Shown here piece after piece: positions 34,746 to 43,787 of a stretch of 64,000 nucleotides of DNA. Below the pieces are notes generated by a model, which did no database searches, was not told the DNA's origin, and worked only from the letters and a program-made list of their open reading frames with translations. The position numbers and the translations under genes were made by a program. Source of the stretch: an uncultured Clostridia bacterium (GTDB lineage: Bacteria; Bacillota; Clostridia; Christensenellales; UBA1242); contig CAKVHA010000004.1 in assembly GCA_934747775.1 (NCBI GenBank), forward strand, positions 29,540 to 93,539, in the 5' to 3' direction. Every line of letters starts with the position of its first letter. The stretch's first letter is position 1.

Positions 34746-35089
34746 TGGATGAATTCAAACGTGGTGAATTGTATTATGCCGACCTTAGTCCTGTTGTTGG
34801 AAGCGAGCAAGGTGGTGTAAGACCTGTTTTAATAATTCAAAATAATGTTGGCAATAAATATTCGCCAACAGTTATTGTTGCTGCAATCACAAGCCAAATA
34901 AACAAGGCAAAACTTCCCACACACATAGAACTTACAACCGCTTATGGCTTACAAAAAAATTCGGTGGTTTTGCTGGAACAACTTAGAACCCTAGACAAAC
35001 GCCGTCTTAAAGATAAAATAGGCTTGGTGGATAACACGAAAATGAAACGAATTGACAACGCTTTGTTAATTAGTTTGGGGTTTATTTAA
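34745..35089 (+). CDS. mazF: MazF/EndoA family mRNA interferase
   Basis: 114 residues, very close to EndoA (NdoA) of Bacillus. It has FKRGELYYADLSPVVGSEQG, GGVRPVLIIQNNVGNKYSPT, VIVAAITSQINKAKLPTHIE, and SVVLLEQLRTLDKRRL, which include the residues known for RNA cleavage. Chromosomal MazF toxins cut mRNA at short motifs and arrest growth. The ATG at 34745 overlaps the upstream stop codon; longer in-frame starts would run into the partner gene. Confidence 0.93.
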   Translation: MDEFKRGELYYADLSPVVGSEQGGVRPVLIIQNNVGNKYSPTVIVAAITSQINKAKLPTHIELTTAYGLQKNSVVLLEQLRTLDKRRLKDKIGLVDNTKMKRIDNALLISLGFI

Positions 35090-35170
35090 TATTTTGTGCC
35101 AGTTTGTGACAAAAAACTACACATATGTGACATAGATGTATGGCTTTGACGCTAATTTTATATAAAATAT

Positions 35171-35243
35171 CCTTATAAAACATAAAAATTTCAAAATTTT
35201 GCATAAAAATGCGATTTTTTATTGCTTTTATAAGGTTTTTTTT
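35171..35243 (+). terminator. terminator-like structure after mazF
   Basis: CCTTATAAAA (35171-35180) pairs with TTTTATAAGG, enclosing AAATTT and GCATAAAAATGC mini-hairpins, and is followed by an eight-T run. The rest of 35090-35250 holds nothing I can identify apart from two TGTGACA words. Confidence 0.6.
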
Positions 35244-35251
35244 GTTTGCTA

Positions 35252-35280
35252 TTGAGTTTTTGGTCGTTTTGTGGTATAAT
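35252..35280 (+). promoter_or_regulatory. distal promoter P1 of the 1309-residue protein gene
   Basis: TTGAGT, 17-bp spacer, TATAAT. It would give a leader of about 190 nt. Confidence 0.7.
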
Positions 35281-35331
35281 TAATTATGTATTGAAATGTG
35301 AAAAATGAACTTAAAATAAATTGCGCTCAAT

Positions 35332-35355
35332 TGCGGCAAAAATTGCGGCAAAAAT
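35332..35355 (+). repeat. tandem 12-bp repeat between two promoters
   Basis: ATTGCGGCAAAA occurs twice in direct tandem. It lies between promoters P1 and P2, where an operator could act. Confidence 0.6.
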
Positions 35356-35416
35356 TATTGTAATATATATTATAAAGTAAGATTTGTTTTCATATAAAAT
35401 ACTTGCAAATTGCCTA

Positions 35417-35445
35417 TTGACTTGCACCCTAATGTGTAGTATAAT
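35417..35445 (+). promoter_or_regulatory. proximal promoter P2 of the 1309-residue protein gene
   Basis: TTGACT (35417-35422), 17-bp spacer, TATAAT (35440-35445): near consensus. The GAGGGGGC ribosome binding site follows. Confidence 0.85.
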
Positions 35446-35480
35446 ATGGTTAATAAAAAATTCGAGGGGGCTATAACCAT

Positions 35481-38400
35481 ATGGCAACTAAAAAATTCAA
35501 TACCGAAAATAACTTAAAATTTTTAGCGGATATTTTGGGATATGTTACATATTCAAATAAAAACGGAAGTCCTTATATTAGGTCAAAAAATGATATCGAC
35601 AATCCTGATAAAACTGAAAAGATTGTGAAACAAAAGGGTTCTGCTGATATTTTTGTTGAGAATATTGCAAAGCTTAGCGCTGATGATAAAAATAAGGTAA
35701 CCACAGCACTTTTTAATGAAAGTTATGAAGACTTTGTTAATAAGATTGACGGATACAAGGAAGAGCTTGGCGTTTCTTGGCATAAATCGCGTAGTGAGCT
35801 TGGGGCAACGGGATTGAGAGAGTATCTTTTGCCTATTATAAACGACACAAAGGGCTCGGAAAAAGCAGATATGGCAAAAGAAAGACTTGGAAAAATGGTT
35901 GAAGAGTTGACTGGTTATAGTGAGAAGATTGACGACTTTAACAACCTAGTAAATTCCAAAGATGAAATTAAGGGCGATGATCCAGTTTACCCATTTATTG
36001 AAAAAATAAGGAAAGAAAACGCCGAAGAGATTAAAAGGGAAAAAGATATAGTTACTGAACAGCCTGAAAAGATAGCAGGTGCAGACGAAATTAAAGAACA
36101 GTCTGAAGAAATCAAAAAAGAGGGAAATGATATGAAAACATATTCAGACGTATCTGAAGTAAAAAAAGAAATTAATGTTTTAACTGAGTCGATGTATGAA
36201 AAGATCGGTAAATTCTTTACTGGTGCGGAAGTCATTTATAAAACTGAACAAAATAGGCTTGTAAAATATAAAGGTACTGGAGCTAGAGAGTTTGTAAAAA
36301 AACAATTCACTGAAGCATTCGCTAAAATCAGTAAAGAGATAGTTTACGGTGACTACAGAGAAAGGTTTACTAAATCAATTAGTACAGTATTGGAAAATAT
36401 TAAAAGTGTAAGTGTTAAGGGTGAAACTAGCGAACAAGATGCAAAGATAGTAGAAAGTAAAAATAAAGAAGCTAAGGAAGCCTTAAAATTTGCGATTAGT
36501 GATTATTTTGAGAGTAATTCAATGGGGAATTATGGACCAGGTCGTACCGAAGAAGTAAATATGACTGAAGCTATGCATAAAACAATTGCAGACTTTAATA
36601 AAGTGATCACAGAAGTGGAAAAAACATATAACAACCAACCAAACAATGATAAAGCAGGAGAAGGAGAAAGTTCTCGCTTTATAAAAATGCCGCGCACACC
36701 ACAAGTAGATGACGAAGAAGCTGAAAAACATTTTAAAGAAGTTCAATCTAATGTAGGCGGATATGGCTTTACTAGTGGTGCCAACAACCAACATGGAACT
36801 CCAACTCAACCTGAAGCTGAAACTGAAGAAGTTGAAACTCCAGCTGGAGAACAAGTAGCTACTAATCCGAATGCTGCTCCTGCTGGTAACTTAAATGCAG
36901 GTAATACTGCTGGTGAAGGCGAGAATTCAGCTAATGACCAAGAAGATGTAAACGATGATAGTAATAGTTATACTGATGGTGAACTACCAGATTATGAAAG
37001 CGAAAAACCAGTTAATATAGCTGGTAGCAATGGTGGCAACAATATTGTTGGTGGTTCTAATCCTAGACCTACACCAATTTATGCAATAGACGAAAACGAA
37101 GATCAAGTTCCATATGAAGAAGATGTTAATGCAAGCAGTGAAAATGATGTAAAACCACGTGGATTCTTCTCAAAAATTGGTAGATGGGCGCGTCGTCATC
37201 CGTTTATTGCTGCAATTACAGCAACAGCTGCTGTGACAGTAGGTGGTGCACTACTAGGTGCTATTCCAGTATTTGCTGGTATTGCAAATGGTATTAGTTC
37301 GTTGGTAATTGGCGGTGCTGCTGCATCTGTTGCGATGTTTGCTGGCGGGCTTGTTGCAAGAGGTGTTAGCGACAACTACAAGAGTTTTATTGCTAAGTAC
37401 GATATTGAAAAATATCAAAAGAAGATCCGCAAGGGTCAATATCAAGCACAAAGATTGATGGATAGGGCTGCGGCTGCTATAGGCACAAACAGAACTTCTG
37501 TTGCTGCTCAAGCTGCAAACATTAAAACTCAATCTGTTGCAAATCAAGCGCTTGCAAAGAATTACAATGCTATTATGGATGGTGGCAGAAATTCTAAACA
37601 AAGAGCAATAGAAGCATACTTTGAGAAAAAGAATGTTAAAGCTTTTGATAAAAAGGTTAAAAAAGATACTACAGAGTTTGAAAAAATTGAAAAGAAAATT
37701 AACAAACTTTATGACCTTGGTGAGATTAAAGAAGCTGAAAGGCTAGAAGCTTATCTTGATGAAGAAATGAGTAAGCAAGATCAAAGAGTTGCTTTTAACG
37801 ATGTTGTAAACAACTTAAGAAACGCAAGAAACAAAAAACAAGTTGCAGCAAAATTGAGATCTAATCCATATTATAATGGAACATATAACAATGGAAACGC
37901 TGGTGCTCAAACACAAAGCTCTACCTATACACCTGGTGATGTTTATGAGCAAAGAAGAAACAATGTTCAACAAACTGGTACTTATACTCAACAACCTGTA
38001 AACCGTGTAAATGGTGCTAATGTTGGTGAAACTCCTGTAAGATTTAGAGCATCTAACCCTGCGGTTGAAACAACTGAAACTGGATATACTGCTACACCTA
38101 GTAATACTAAACCAGATGTAAAGCCAGTAAGTGGTAACGCAGGTGTGGGTGCAGGAAATGGCTTAGTTCCTGGTGTTACACAAGTTGCTGGTGACCAACA
38201 AACTGCAAGAAATTATGCTGATAAAGCGATTGCTGAATATATTGCTCAAGAAAAGGAAAAGCAAGCAAGATTACAAGCTGATCGTAAAAGAGAACAAGAA
38301 AGGGCTGATGAATTACGAAAAGAAAACAATTTGTTGCGTCAAGTTTTAAGTGAAACAACTGCAACAAGCGCTAAAGAAAGAGAAGAACTAACTAAAAAAT

Positions 38401-39410
38401 TTCAAGATTCTCAAAAAGCTTTAAACGAAGCAAATGGTAATGTTTCAAATCTTACAAAGCAATTAAATATTGTTGATAACAAACTTAAGTTGACTAAACA
38501 AAGACTTAATAGCAAGACTGCAGAAGTAAAAGCTAATGCAAAAGCCGAAGTGGACAAAGCAAAAGAAGAAAGAAAATTAGGTATAGGTGTTGCTAAAGAA
38601 CAAACTGCAGCTAAGAAACATGAGGACAATGTAAACAAAAGAGACTTTAAGAAACTAGAAGCTAAAAAGAATGCTCAGATTAAAGCTGTTAAGCAAGAAA
38701 CACAAAAATTAAACAGAGAAAATGATCAATTAAAGGCACAATTATCAGATGTTAAGAAGGAAAATGATCGTCTTAATAAGGGGATTGAAGCAAATAAAGC
38801 TGTAATTAAAGCTAGCAAGCCAAGTTTGTTGGCTAGAATTGCTGGTTTTGCGAAAGATGTTTTTGCAAAACATTCTGAAGAAAAAACTGCAAGAGTTATT
38901 GCTAAAGAAACTGGAAAGGCAAGGATAAATGAATTTGAAACTAAAATTTCTGGATTGCAAAAGGAAGCAGGTGTAGCAGAACAATTACTTAATGAATCTG
39001 CTACCCAAACTAAAGAGCTTTTAGAGCAAAATGCTACAAAAGATGCTAAAATTGTAAATCAAGAAAAAGAAATTGCAGACTTAAATGGTTTGATAGGATA
39101 TGCCGATGAATTGTTGGCTGCTGGTAAAATAACTGAAGAAGCTTACGAACAACTACTTGATGAAGCATGCCAAAAATATCCTGAAGCTGCTAAGGCACAA
39201 GAAAAACAAGAGTGGAAAAGAGAGCAAGGTGCTTTTGGACCATTAAAGAGAATAAAAGGTTTTAGGTCTGGAAGTAGAAAATTTAAATCGAACGATGATA
39301 CTAAATTTATCCCAGCTGATGCAAAAAATACTGAAACAGCCGAAAACAAACCTAACACTCCTTCCAACAATCCAAACAGTGGTAAGGGTGGAGAAGAAAG
39401 GACAAAATAA
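35481..39410 (+). CDS. giant coiled-coil membrane protein, 1309 residues
   Basis: Unrecognised. The N-terminal ~400 residues are charged and helical. Residues about 400-560 are low-complexity (Asn, Gly, Glu, Pro, Thr). A basic stretch GRWARRHPF is followed by two hydrophobic Ala/Gly-rich segments (about 575-600 and 605-625). A second charged region and a Thr/Asn/Gln-rich linker lead to a long coiled coil (about 914-1200) and a basic then low-complexity C-terminus. There is no N-terminal signal peptide, so both large ends are probably cytoplasmic, with a hairpin membrane anchor. Two promoters, a tandem repeat and a clean ribosome binding site suggest regulated, strong expression. Function unknown. 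Confidence 0.8.
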   Translation: MATKKFNTENNLKFLADILGYVTYSNKNGSPYIRSKNDIDNPDKTEKIVKQKGSADIFVENIAKLSADDKNKVTTALFNESYEDFVNKIDGYKEELGVSWHKSRSELGATGLREYLLPIINDTKGSEKADMAKERLGKMVEELTGYSEKIDDFNNLVNSKDEIKGDDPVYPFIEKIRKENAEEIKREKDIVTEQPEKIAGADEIKEQSEEIKKEGNDMKTYSDVSEVKKEINVLTESMYEKIGKFFTGAEVIYKTEQNRLVKYKGTGAREFVKKQFTEAFAKISKEIVYGDYRERFTKSISTVLENIKSVSVKGETSEQDAKIVESKNKEAKEALKFAISDYFESNSMGNYGPGRTEEVNMTEAMHKTIADFNKVITEVEKTYNNQPNNDKAGEGESSRFIKMPRTPQVDDEEAEKHFKEVQSNVGGYGFTSGANNQHGTPTQPEAETEEVETPAGEQVATNPNAAPAGNLNAGNTAGEGENSANDQEDVNDDSNSYTDGELPDYESEKPVNIAGSNGGNNIVGGSNPRPTPIYAIDENEDQVPYEEDVNASSENDVKPRGFFSKIGRWARRHPFIAAITATAAVTVGGALLGAIPVFAGIANGISSLVIGGAAASVAMFAGGLVARGVSDNYKSFIAKYDIEKYQKKIRKGQYQAQRLMDRAAAAIGTNRTSVAAQAANIKTQSVANQALAKNYNAIMDGGRNSKQRAIEAYFEKKNVKAFDKKVKKDTTEFEKIEKKINKLYDLGEIKEAERLEAYLDEEMSKQDQRVAFNDVVNNLRNARNKKQVAAKLRSNPYYNGTYNNGNAGAQTQSSTYTPGDVYEQRRNNVQQTGTYTQQPVNRVNGANVGETPVRFRASNPAVETTETGYTATPSNTKPDVKPVSGNAGVGAGNGLVPGVTQVAGDQQTARNYADKAIAEYIAQEKEKQARLQADRKREQERADELRKENNLLRQVLSETTATSAKEREELTKKFQDSQKALNEANGNVSNLTKQLNIVDNKLKLTKQRLNSKTAEVKANAKAEVDKAKEERKLGIGVAKEQTAAKKHEDNVNKRDFKKLEAKKNAQIKAVKQETQKLNRENDQLKAQLSDVKKENDRLNKGIEANKAVIKASKPSLLARIAGFAKDVFAKHSEEKTARVIAKETGKARINEFETKISGLQKEAGVAEQLLNESATQTKELLEQNATKDAKIVNQEKEIADLNGLIGYADELLAAGKITEEAYEQLLDEACQKYPEAAKAQEKQEWKREQGAFGPLKRIKGFRSGSRKFKSNDDTKFIPADAKNTETAENKPNTPSNNPNSGKGGEERTK

Positions 39411-39461
39411 TAAACCGCAAATAAAATTTACAGATAATTTCCAGAGAAATTGAATATTAGC

Positions 39462-39513
39462 TAAATAAAAGGACTACAACCTAAATTAAAAGGGAATAGT
39501 TCTTTTATTTTAC
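39462..39513 (+). terminator. terminator after the 1309-residue protein gene
   Basis: A 14-bp stem with one G-U pair (AAATAAAAGGACTA with TAGTTCTTTTATTT), large loop, short T run. Confidence 0.65.
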
Positions 39514-39555
39514 AAAATTTTCCTTAAAAATTGTGGTGGTAGGGCGAATTTTAAG

Positions 39556-39584
39556 TTGCCATAATGCTTTTAAATATATATAAT
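39556..39584 (+). promoter_or_regulatory. promoter of lgt
   Basis: TTGCCA (39556-39561), 17-bp spacer, TATAAT (39579-39584). Confidence 0.75.
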
Positions 39585-39603
39585 ATATTTAGGAGAAAAA
39601 GGT

Positions 39604-40515
39604 ATGAATAATCTTGGCGATAAAGAAATTAATATATTGGGTTTTAAATTTAAGCTTAAAAACTTTATTTTAACCATAACAGTAAGCGTAGCGGTGTTTT
39701 TGGTATTGTTTTTAATAGACCAATTTACAAAGTTTGATGTTAGCTGGTATGGGGTTATAATTGGCGTGGGCTTTTTGGTTGCACTTGTTATGGCGTGTCA
39801 GTTGTGCGAAGAGCGCGGGCTTAACAAAGATTTGCCATATGACCTTATTTTGTGGGTGTTTCCGTTGTCGCTAATTGGGGCGCGTGTATATTATGTGCTA
39901 AATGCGCTAGACGAGTTTAACAACTTTGGCGAAATGCTAGCAATTTGGAATGGCGGAATGGCGATATATGGCGGAATAATAGGCGGGCTTATTGGACTTA
40001 TTATTTGCTGCTTAATTAAGAAAAAAGACATTGTTTGTACAATGGATGTTGTTGCACCTTGCCTAATTTTGGCGCAAGCTATTGGCAGGTGGGGAAACTT
40101 TGTAAACCAAGAAGTGTATGGTTTTGAAGTGACCAACAAAGCTTGGCAATGGTTTCCAGCGTGCGTATACATAAGGGAGAGCGGCACTTGGCATTTGGCA
40201 ACATTCTTTTACGAAAGTGTGCTAAACCTTATTGGTGCGGTGTTTTTAATAATACTTATTAGAAAAGTGAAACTAAAGGGGATTGTGGCAAGTTCGTATT
40301 TAATTTATTATGGAATTGTAAGATTTTTCCTAGAAGGGCTAAGAGTTCCGCAGTATATTTTGTATATTCCAAATACTAAGTTTCCAGTATCACAAGCGGT
40401 TAGTTTGGCTATAATTTTAATAGGTGTAGTGTGGATGTGCTACATACTTATTAAAAATGGTCGTGCTAAGAAAAATGAAAAAAACAACAATATACAGGAC
40501 ACTAGTAGTAATTGA
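39604..40515 (+). CDS. lgt: prolipoprotein diacylglyceryl transferase
   Basis: Lgt (303 residues) transfers diacylglycerol from phosphatidylglycerol to the lipobox cysteine of prolipoproteins. It is polytopic, with the conserved segments LIGARVYYVLNALDEF, WNGGMAIYGGIIGG and AIGRWGNFVNQEVYG (Lgt signature), and RFFLEGLR near the C-terminus. AGGAGAAAAAGGT precedes the ATG. lspA, the next enzyme of the pathway, is elsewhere in the window (51753). The gene overlaps the next membrane protein by 41 bases. Confidence 0.95.
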   Translation: MNNLGDKEINILGFKFKLKNFILTITVSVAVFLVLFLIDQFTKFDVSWYGVIIGVGFLVALVMACQLCEERGLNKDLPYDLILWVFPLSLIGARVYYVLNALDEFNNFGEMLAIWNGGMAIYGGIIGGLIGLIICCLIKKKDIVCTMDVVAPCLILAQAIGRWGNFVNQEVYGFEVTNKAWQWFPACVYIRESGTWHLATFFYESVLNLIGAVFLIILIRKVKLKGIVASSYLIYYGIVRFFLEGLRVPQYILYIPNTKFPVSQAVSLAIILIGVVWMCYILIKNGRAKKNEKNNNIQDTSSN

Positions 40516-40975
40516 TTATTTAATTTTGGGTTTGGTTTTGCTGCTTATGTGGCAAATAGGCAAACCGCTTTCGTTAAAAAGTGGGTGGTTTGCGGTGCTT
40601 ATTGCCGCTGTTAGCGTGGGGCTTTACATTAAGTTTTTTGTGTTTAAAAGCGACAATGTTTTGTGGTTTGCAATGTATTTAATGTTGGTGGCTGCGTTTA
40701 ATGCGGTAGTAAGCATTGGGTTGGTGCAAACGTCGCTTTGGCCAACATATGTTTGTTTTGGATTTGTTGTAAGCTTTATTTTAAGTATTGTTTTCAAAAG
40801 TTTGTGGCAAGCTTGTCTTGCAATTATGTCGTTTTTTATTGGAGCGCCGCTTTATTTGATATCGCTAAATCTGGTTTCGGCTTGGGTTTTTGCAATTCTA
40901 TATGTGGCTAGTATTGGCGTGGGCGTGGTTGTTTGTAATTTTGTTTTAGATTGTGTAAGGAGTAATTATGGTTAA
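40475..40975 (+). CDS. hypothetical membrane protein
   Basis: 166 residues with about five hydrophobic helices covering most of the protein. No recognised family. The likely start is the ATG at 40475 (MKKTTIYRTLVVIDYLI), inside the end of lgt; the ribosome binding site is weak, so coupling to lgt is likely. It overlaps the next gene (DivIVA-like) by 8 bases, placing it in an operon lgt - this gene - DivIVA-like. Confidence 0.65.
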   Translation: MKKTTIYRTLVVIDYLILGLVLLLMWQIGKPLSLKSGWFAVLIAAVSVGLYIKFFVFKSDNVLWFAMYLMLVAAFNAVVSIGLVQTSLWPTYVCFGFVVSFILSIVFKSLWQACLAIMSFFIGAPLYLISLNLVSAWVFAILYVASIGVGVVVCNFVLDCVRSNYG

Positions 40976-41780
40976 GTTTGATATTGATAAAAAGGGTTAT
41001 GATATAGAACAAGTGGAAAACTATATTAACACTTTAAGTTTAAAGTACGAAGAAAAACTTGCAGAGCAAAAAGACCGTGTTTTTACTATGCGTAACGAAC
41101 TTGATGTATTAAAAAACCGCTTGGAAGCGTATCAAAGCAAGGATAAACAGATTTCACAAGCATTATATTACGCTGTTGAAAAATCGGAACAAATTGAAAA
41201 TAGCGCACGAAAACTTTACGATTTGGAAATTAAAAGAGTTAATATTTTGTACGACCGCTGGAAAGTGCTTATAGATGAGCTTGAAAGTATGTATGGCAGA
41301 GAAAAGTTGGACCCACACATTGTGGATATGATAGATGAGCTTAAAAATGGACTAGATAGTGTAATGAAACAAAACGCAAATATTGCTAACTCAAACATTA
41401 AGCAAGAGCTTAAAGCGAATAGTGATAATTACATAAAAAATTTGTTGAACCGTATGGATTACATTATTAACGACAAGCCTAAGAAAAAGGCAGAACCAAA
41501 AGAAAATAAGGAACTAAAAAAGAAAGAAGAAGAAAGGTCTGCAATAGGAAATAGACTAAAAATGCTTAGTAACAAACTAGACGGCAAAAATGCAGAAACA
41601 TACTTAAACGACGAAAAAGAAATAGAAAGCAATGCGTATTCTAAAAACTTTTTTGGTGGCAAACCAGCGCCAAACGATAGTGGTTTTAACCTAGAAGAAG
41701 CGCTAAATCCTAAAGAAGATTTAGAAGAAATTATGAAAGCATTTGACTTTTTTAACAAACCTAACGAAAATGCAAATTAA
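40968..41780 (+). CDS. DivIVA-like coiled-coil protein
   Basis: 270 residues. The N-terminal MVKFDIDKKGYDIEQVENYI matches the DivIVA/GpsB lipid-binding start (the GYD..V..Y pattern), followed by coiled coil to about 160 and a charged, partly disordered tail. DivIVA-type proteins bind curved membrane and organise poles or septa. AAGGAGTAATT precedes the ATG. It is shorter in the conserved part than true DivIVA, so I call it DivIVA-like only. Confidence 0.65.
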   Translation: MVKFDIDKKGYDIEQVENYINTLSLKYEEKLAEQKDRVFTMRNELDVLKNRLEAYQSKDKQISQALYYAVEKSEQIENSARKLYDLEIKRVNILYDRWKVLIDELESMYGREKLDPHIVDMIDELKNGLDSVMKQNANIANSNIKQELKANSDNYIKNLLNRMDYIINDKPKKKAEPKENKELKKKEEERSAIGNRLKMLSNKLDGKNAETYLNDEKEIESNAYSKNFFGGKPAPNDSGFNLEEALNPKEDLEEIMKAFDFFNKPNENAN

Positions 41781-41794
41781 GGCTAAATTTAGCC
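41781..41794 (+). repeat. 14-bp palindrome after the DivIVA-like gene
   Basis: GGCTAAATTTAGCC begins right after the stop codon. There is no T run, so it is not a standard terminator. Confidence 0.5.
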
Positions 41795-41806
41795 GTAAAT
41801 TTAAAA

Positions 41807-41826
41807 TTTGCATAGTACTATGCAAA
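41807..41826. promoter_or_regulatory. 20-bp perfect palindrome upstream of ung
   Basis: TTTGCATAGTACTATGCAAA is a perfect 20-bp inverted repeat 20 bases before the ung start. It contains the 12-mer AGTACTATGCAA that recurs in the window. A dimeric regulator's operator is a reasonable inference. Confidence 0.55.
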
Positions 41827-41846
41827 AATACAAAAGAAGAGGCGAA

Positions 41847-42521
41847 ATGTTTCCAATTACTAAAAACTGGTATACGCTACTTAGCGATGAACTAAACAGC
41901 AAAAAATTTAGCGACTTTTTAAATTGGCTAAATGACGAATACGCTAATCAAACAATTTATCCTAAGCCTGAAAATGTTTTTAATGCACTAAACTTAGTGC
42001 CGTACAAAGATGTTAAGGTTGTAATTATTGGGCAAGACCCATATCACGGAGTAAATCAGGCGCACGGTCTATCGTTTTCGGTGGAAAAAGATGTTGACAT
42101 TCCTCCGTCGCTTAGAAATATATATAAAGAGTTGCACGACGATGTGGGAACTTACATTCCAAACAACGGCAACCTTACAAAGTGGGCAAGGCAAGGTGTG
42201 CTTATGCTTAATTCGGTGTTAACGGTTAGGGCGGGGCACCCAAACAGCCACAAAGGCAAAGGTTGGGAGCAAATTACTGGAAAGATTATTGAATTGCTTA
42301 ACGAGAGAAAAGACCCAGTTGTGTTTTTGTTGTGGGGTGCTAATGCTAGGGCGCTTTGTAAAAACATTAACCCTTGGCACTTGGTGCTTACAGCGGCACA
42401 TCCTAGCCCTATGAGCGCAAATCAGGGTGGGTGGTTTGGTTGTAAGCATTTTAGCAAAACCAACGACTTTTTGATTGAACACGGAAAAACTGCTATCGAC
42501 TGGCAAATTGAAAACATTTAG
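41847..42521 (+). CDS. ung: uracil-DNA glycosylase
   Basis: Family 1 UDG (224 residues) removes uracil from DNA. The catalytic motif GQDPYHGVNQAHGLSFS, then LLWGANARALC and the DNA-intercalating loop AAHPSPMSANQGGWFG (HPSP) are all present. I start at the ATG at 41847 (MFPITKNWYTLL), with GAAGAGGCG upstream; longer in-frame starts would cross the palindrome at 41807-41826. Confidence 0.95.
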   Translation: MFPITKNWYTLLSDELNSKKFSDFLNWLNDEYANQTIYPKPENVFNALNLVPYKDVKVVIIGQDPYHGVNQAHGLSFSVEKDVDIPPSLRNIYKELHDDVGTYIPNNGNLTKWARQGVLMLNSVLTVRAGHPNSHKGKGWEQITGKIIELLNERKDPVVFLLWGANARALCKNINPWHLVLTAAHPSPMSANQGGWFGCKHFSKTNDFLIEHGKTAIDWQIENI

Positions 42522-42544
42522 TGCTATGCAAAGTGTAAAATTTG

Positions 42545-42553
42545 TGCTATAAT
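42545..42553 (+). promoter_or_regulatory. extended -10 promoter of the DUF2726-like gene
   Basis: TGCTATAAT, an extended -10. No clear -35. The 12-mer variant AGTGCTATGCAA lies just upstream (42520-42531). Confidence 0.5.
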
Positions 42554-42573
42554 AATGCATATGAGGTGAATTT

Positions 42574-43158
42574 ATGATAAGATTTTTGTGTGATGCGTTT
42601 GTGGATAATATTTTGCCAATACTTATACTTGTTGTTGGGCTTGGTGTGGCTATTTGGGTGTATTTATCACTTAAAAAGCGTACTAAGGAAAACAAGGATA
42701 TTGCTTTAAAGGGTAAAGGCAGCAAGCTTGAAGTAAAACTAAAATCGCAATACGCAACCGAGCAAGAAATGAAGATTTTGGAATACATACACAAGGCTAT
42801 TCCTAAAGATTTTATTGCTTTTCCGCGTGTTGGCGTAAATCAAATTGTTGAACCTACTAAAAACCTTATTGCTTACAATTCAATTTTAACCAAATATGTG
42901 GATATTTGCGTGTTTTATCGCAAAACTATGGAGCCTGTGCTAATTATTGACCTTTTGTGGGACAACAACGAAGTTAAACAACAATTTAAGGTTATGGACG
43001 ATAGTGTGGTTAATGTTTTAAAAGCGGTTAAGCTTAATGTTATGCCACTAAAAGTTGAGCCAGCATACGACATTGCCGAACTTAGGAAGAAAATTCTTAG
43101 CATTTTGCCAGACAAAATGATTGCTATGCTTAAAAAAGATTATATTGAAGGGAAATAA
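42574..43158 (+). CDS. membrane-anchored DUF2726-like protein
   Basis: 194 residues. One N-terminal membrane helix (about 12-33) is followed by a soluble domain resembling DUF2726: ATEQEMKILEYIHKAIPKDF, FPRVGVNQIV, KYVDICVFYRKTMEPVLIID. DUF2726 is related to restriction-type nuclease folds and is found in many uncharacterised proteins. GAGGTGAATTT precedes the ATG. A terminator follows at 43273. Confidence 0.6.
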   Translation: MIRFLCDAFVDNILPILILVVGLGVAIWVYLSLKKRTKENKDIALKGKGSKLEVKLKSQYATEQEMKILEYIHKAIPKDFIAFPRVGVNQIVEPTKNLIAYNSILTKYVDICVFYRKTMEPVLIIDLLWDNNEVKQQFKVMDDSVVNVLKAVKLNVMPLKVEPAYDIAELRKKILSILPDKMIAMLKKDYIEGK

Positions 43159-43272
43159 TATTTTTAGTTTACATAAGGATATTTTTAATTGTAAATTTAC
43201 ATAAAAATGCTTAAAAACATAAGCTTATAAAAATACAATTATAGTCATTAAATTATGTAAAGGAATGAATAT

Positions 43273-43306
43273 AAAGACTATCAGAAAAAACTGGTAGTCT
43301 TTTTTG
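43273..43306 (+). terminator. intrinsic terminator after the DUF2726-like gene
   Basis: Stem AAAGACTATCAG/CTGGTAGTCTTT (one G-U pair) with loop AAAAAA and T run, 115 bases past the stop. The intervening AT-rich stretch shows nothing else I can name. Confidence 0.85.
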
Positions 43307-43310
43307 CACA

Positions 43311-43342
43311 AAAAAAACCGCACATCCGTTTTTGATGCGGTT
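43311..43342 (-). terminator. intrinsic terminator of the SRP RNA gene
   Basis: On the minus strand ACCGCAT pairs with GTGCGGT, followed by eight T's. Confidence 0.85.
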
Positions 43343-43585
43343 GAAATAATCCGAACAAGTATCCAAACTCCTTTAAAGCTACCTTATGGCACATACTTAA
43401 ATCTATTTAATGCTGCTGCCTTCCAGCCCTGACATGGTTCGTAGCAAAGCATTGCACAAGACCTTAAATTCAACATTTGCATAAATGTTCTAAAATTACC
43501 CAACCTGACACCGAGAACGGCGTTCGACCCCGCGTATAGTGGATTTCGGGAATAGGGCACCACTAGCTCCCCATCTAGTACGGTA
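43343..43585 (-). ncRNA. ffs: signal recognition particle RNA, large (Alu-containing) type
   Basis: Reading the minus strand, the S-domain core ACCATGTCAGGGCTGGAAGG then CAGCAGCA (43408-43443) is the conserved Ffh-binding hairpin with its GGAA-type tetraloop. The 5' region GGGGAGCTAGTGGTGCCC and CCCGAAATCCACTATACGCG matches the Alu-domain side of Bacillota SRP RNAs. Length of about 243 nt fits the large Gram-positive form rather than the small 4.5S form. A promoter and terminator flank it. The RNA targets ribosomes making membrane and secreted proteins to SecYEG. Exact ends are estimated. Confidence 0.93.
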
Positions 43586-43591
43586 TTTAGT

Positions 43592-43620
43592 ATTATATCA
43601 AATTATGTACACCATTGCAA
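43592..43620 (-). promoter_or_regulatory. promoter of the SRP RNA
   Basis: Minus strand TTGCAA (43615-43620), 17-bp spacer, TATAAT (43592-43597). Initiation expected at about 43585. Confidence 0.85.
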
Positions 43621-43787
43621 GTGTTTTTGGTTTTGCTTTTGTAATTTTCGCCAAATTTGCCTTTTTTCGATAAAAATCAGTAAGATAAAAAAATATTGAA
43701 AAATACAAAACGGCAAAAATTAAATATTTTAAGTGAGAATTTAAGTTATGGGGTTCACTTTTTTAATTAAAAACAATATAAAATAAT

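Noticed and set aside
35146..35168. Promoter at TTGACG after mazF
   Set aside because: The only -10-like box (TAAAAT) is 11 bases away, far from the 16-18 needed.
36519..36854. Minus-strand reading frame inside the 1309-residue protein gene
   Set aside because: Typical antisense shadow of a long AT-rich gene; no start signals or recognisable protein.
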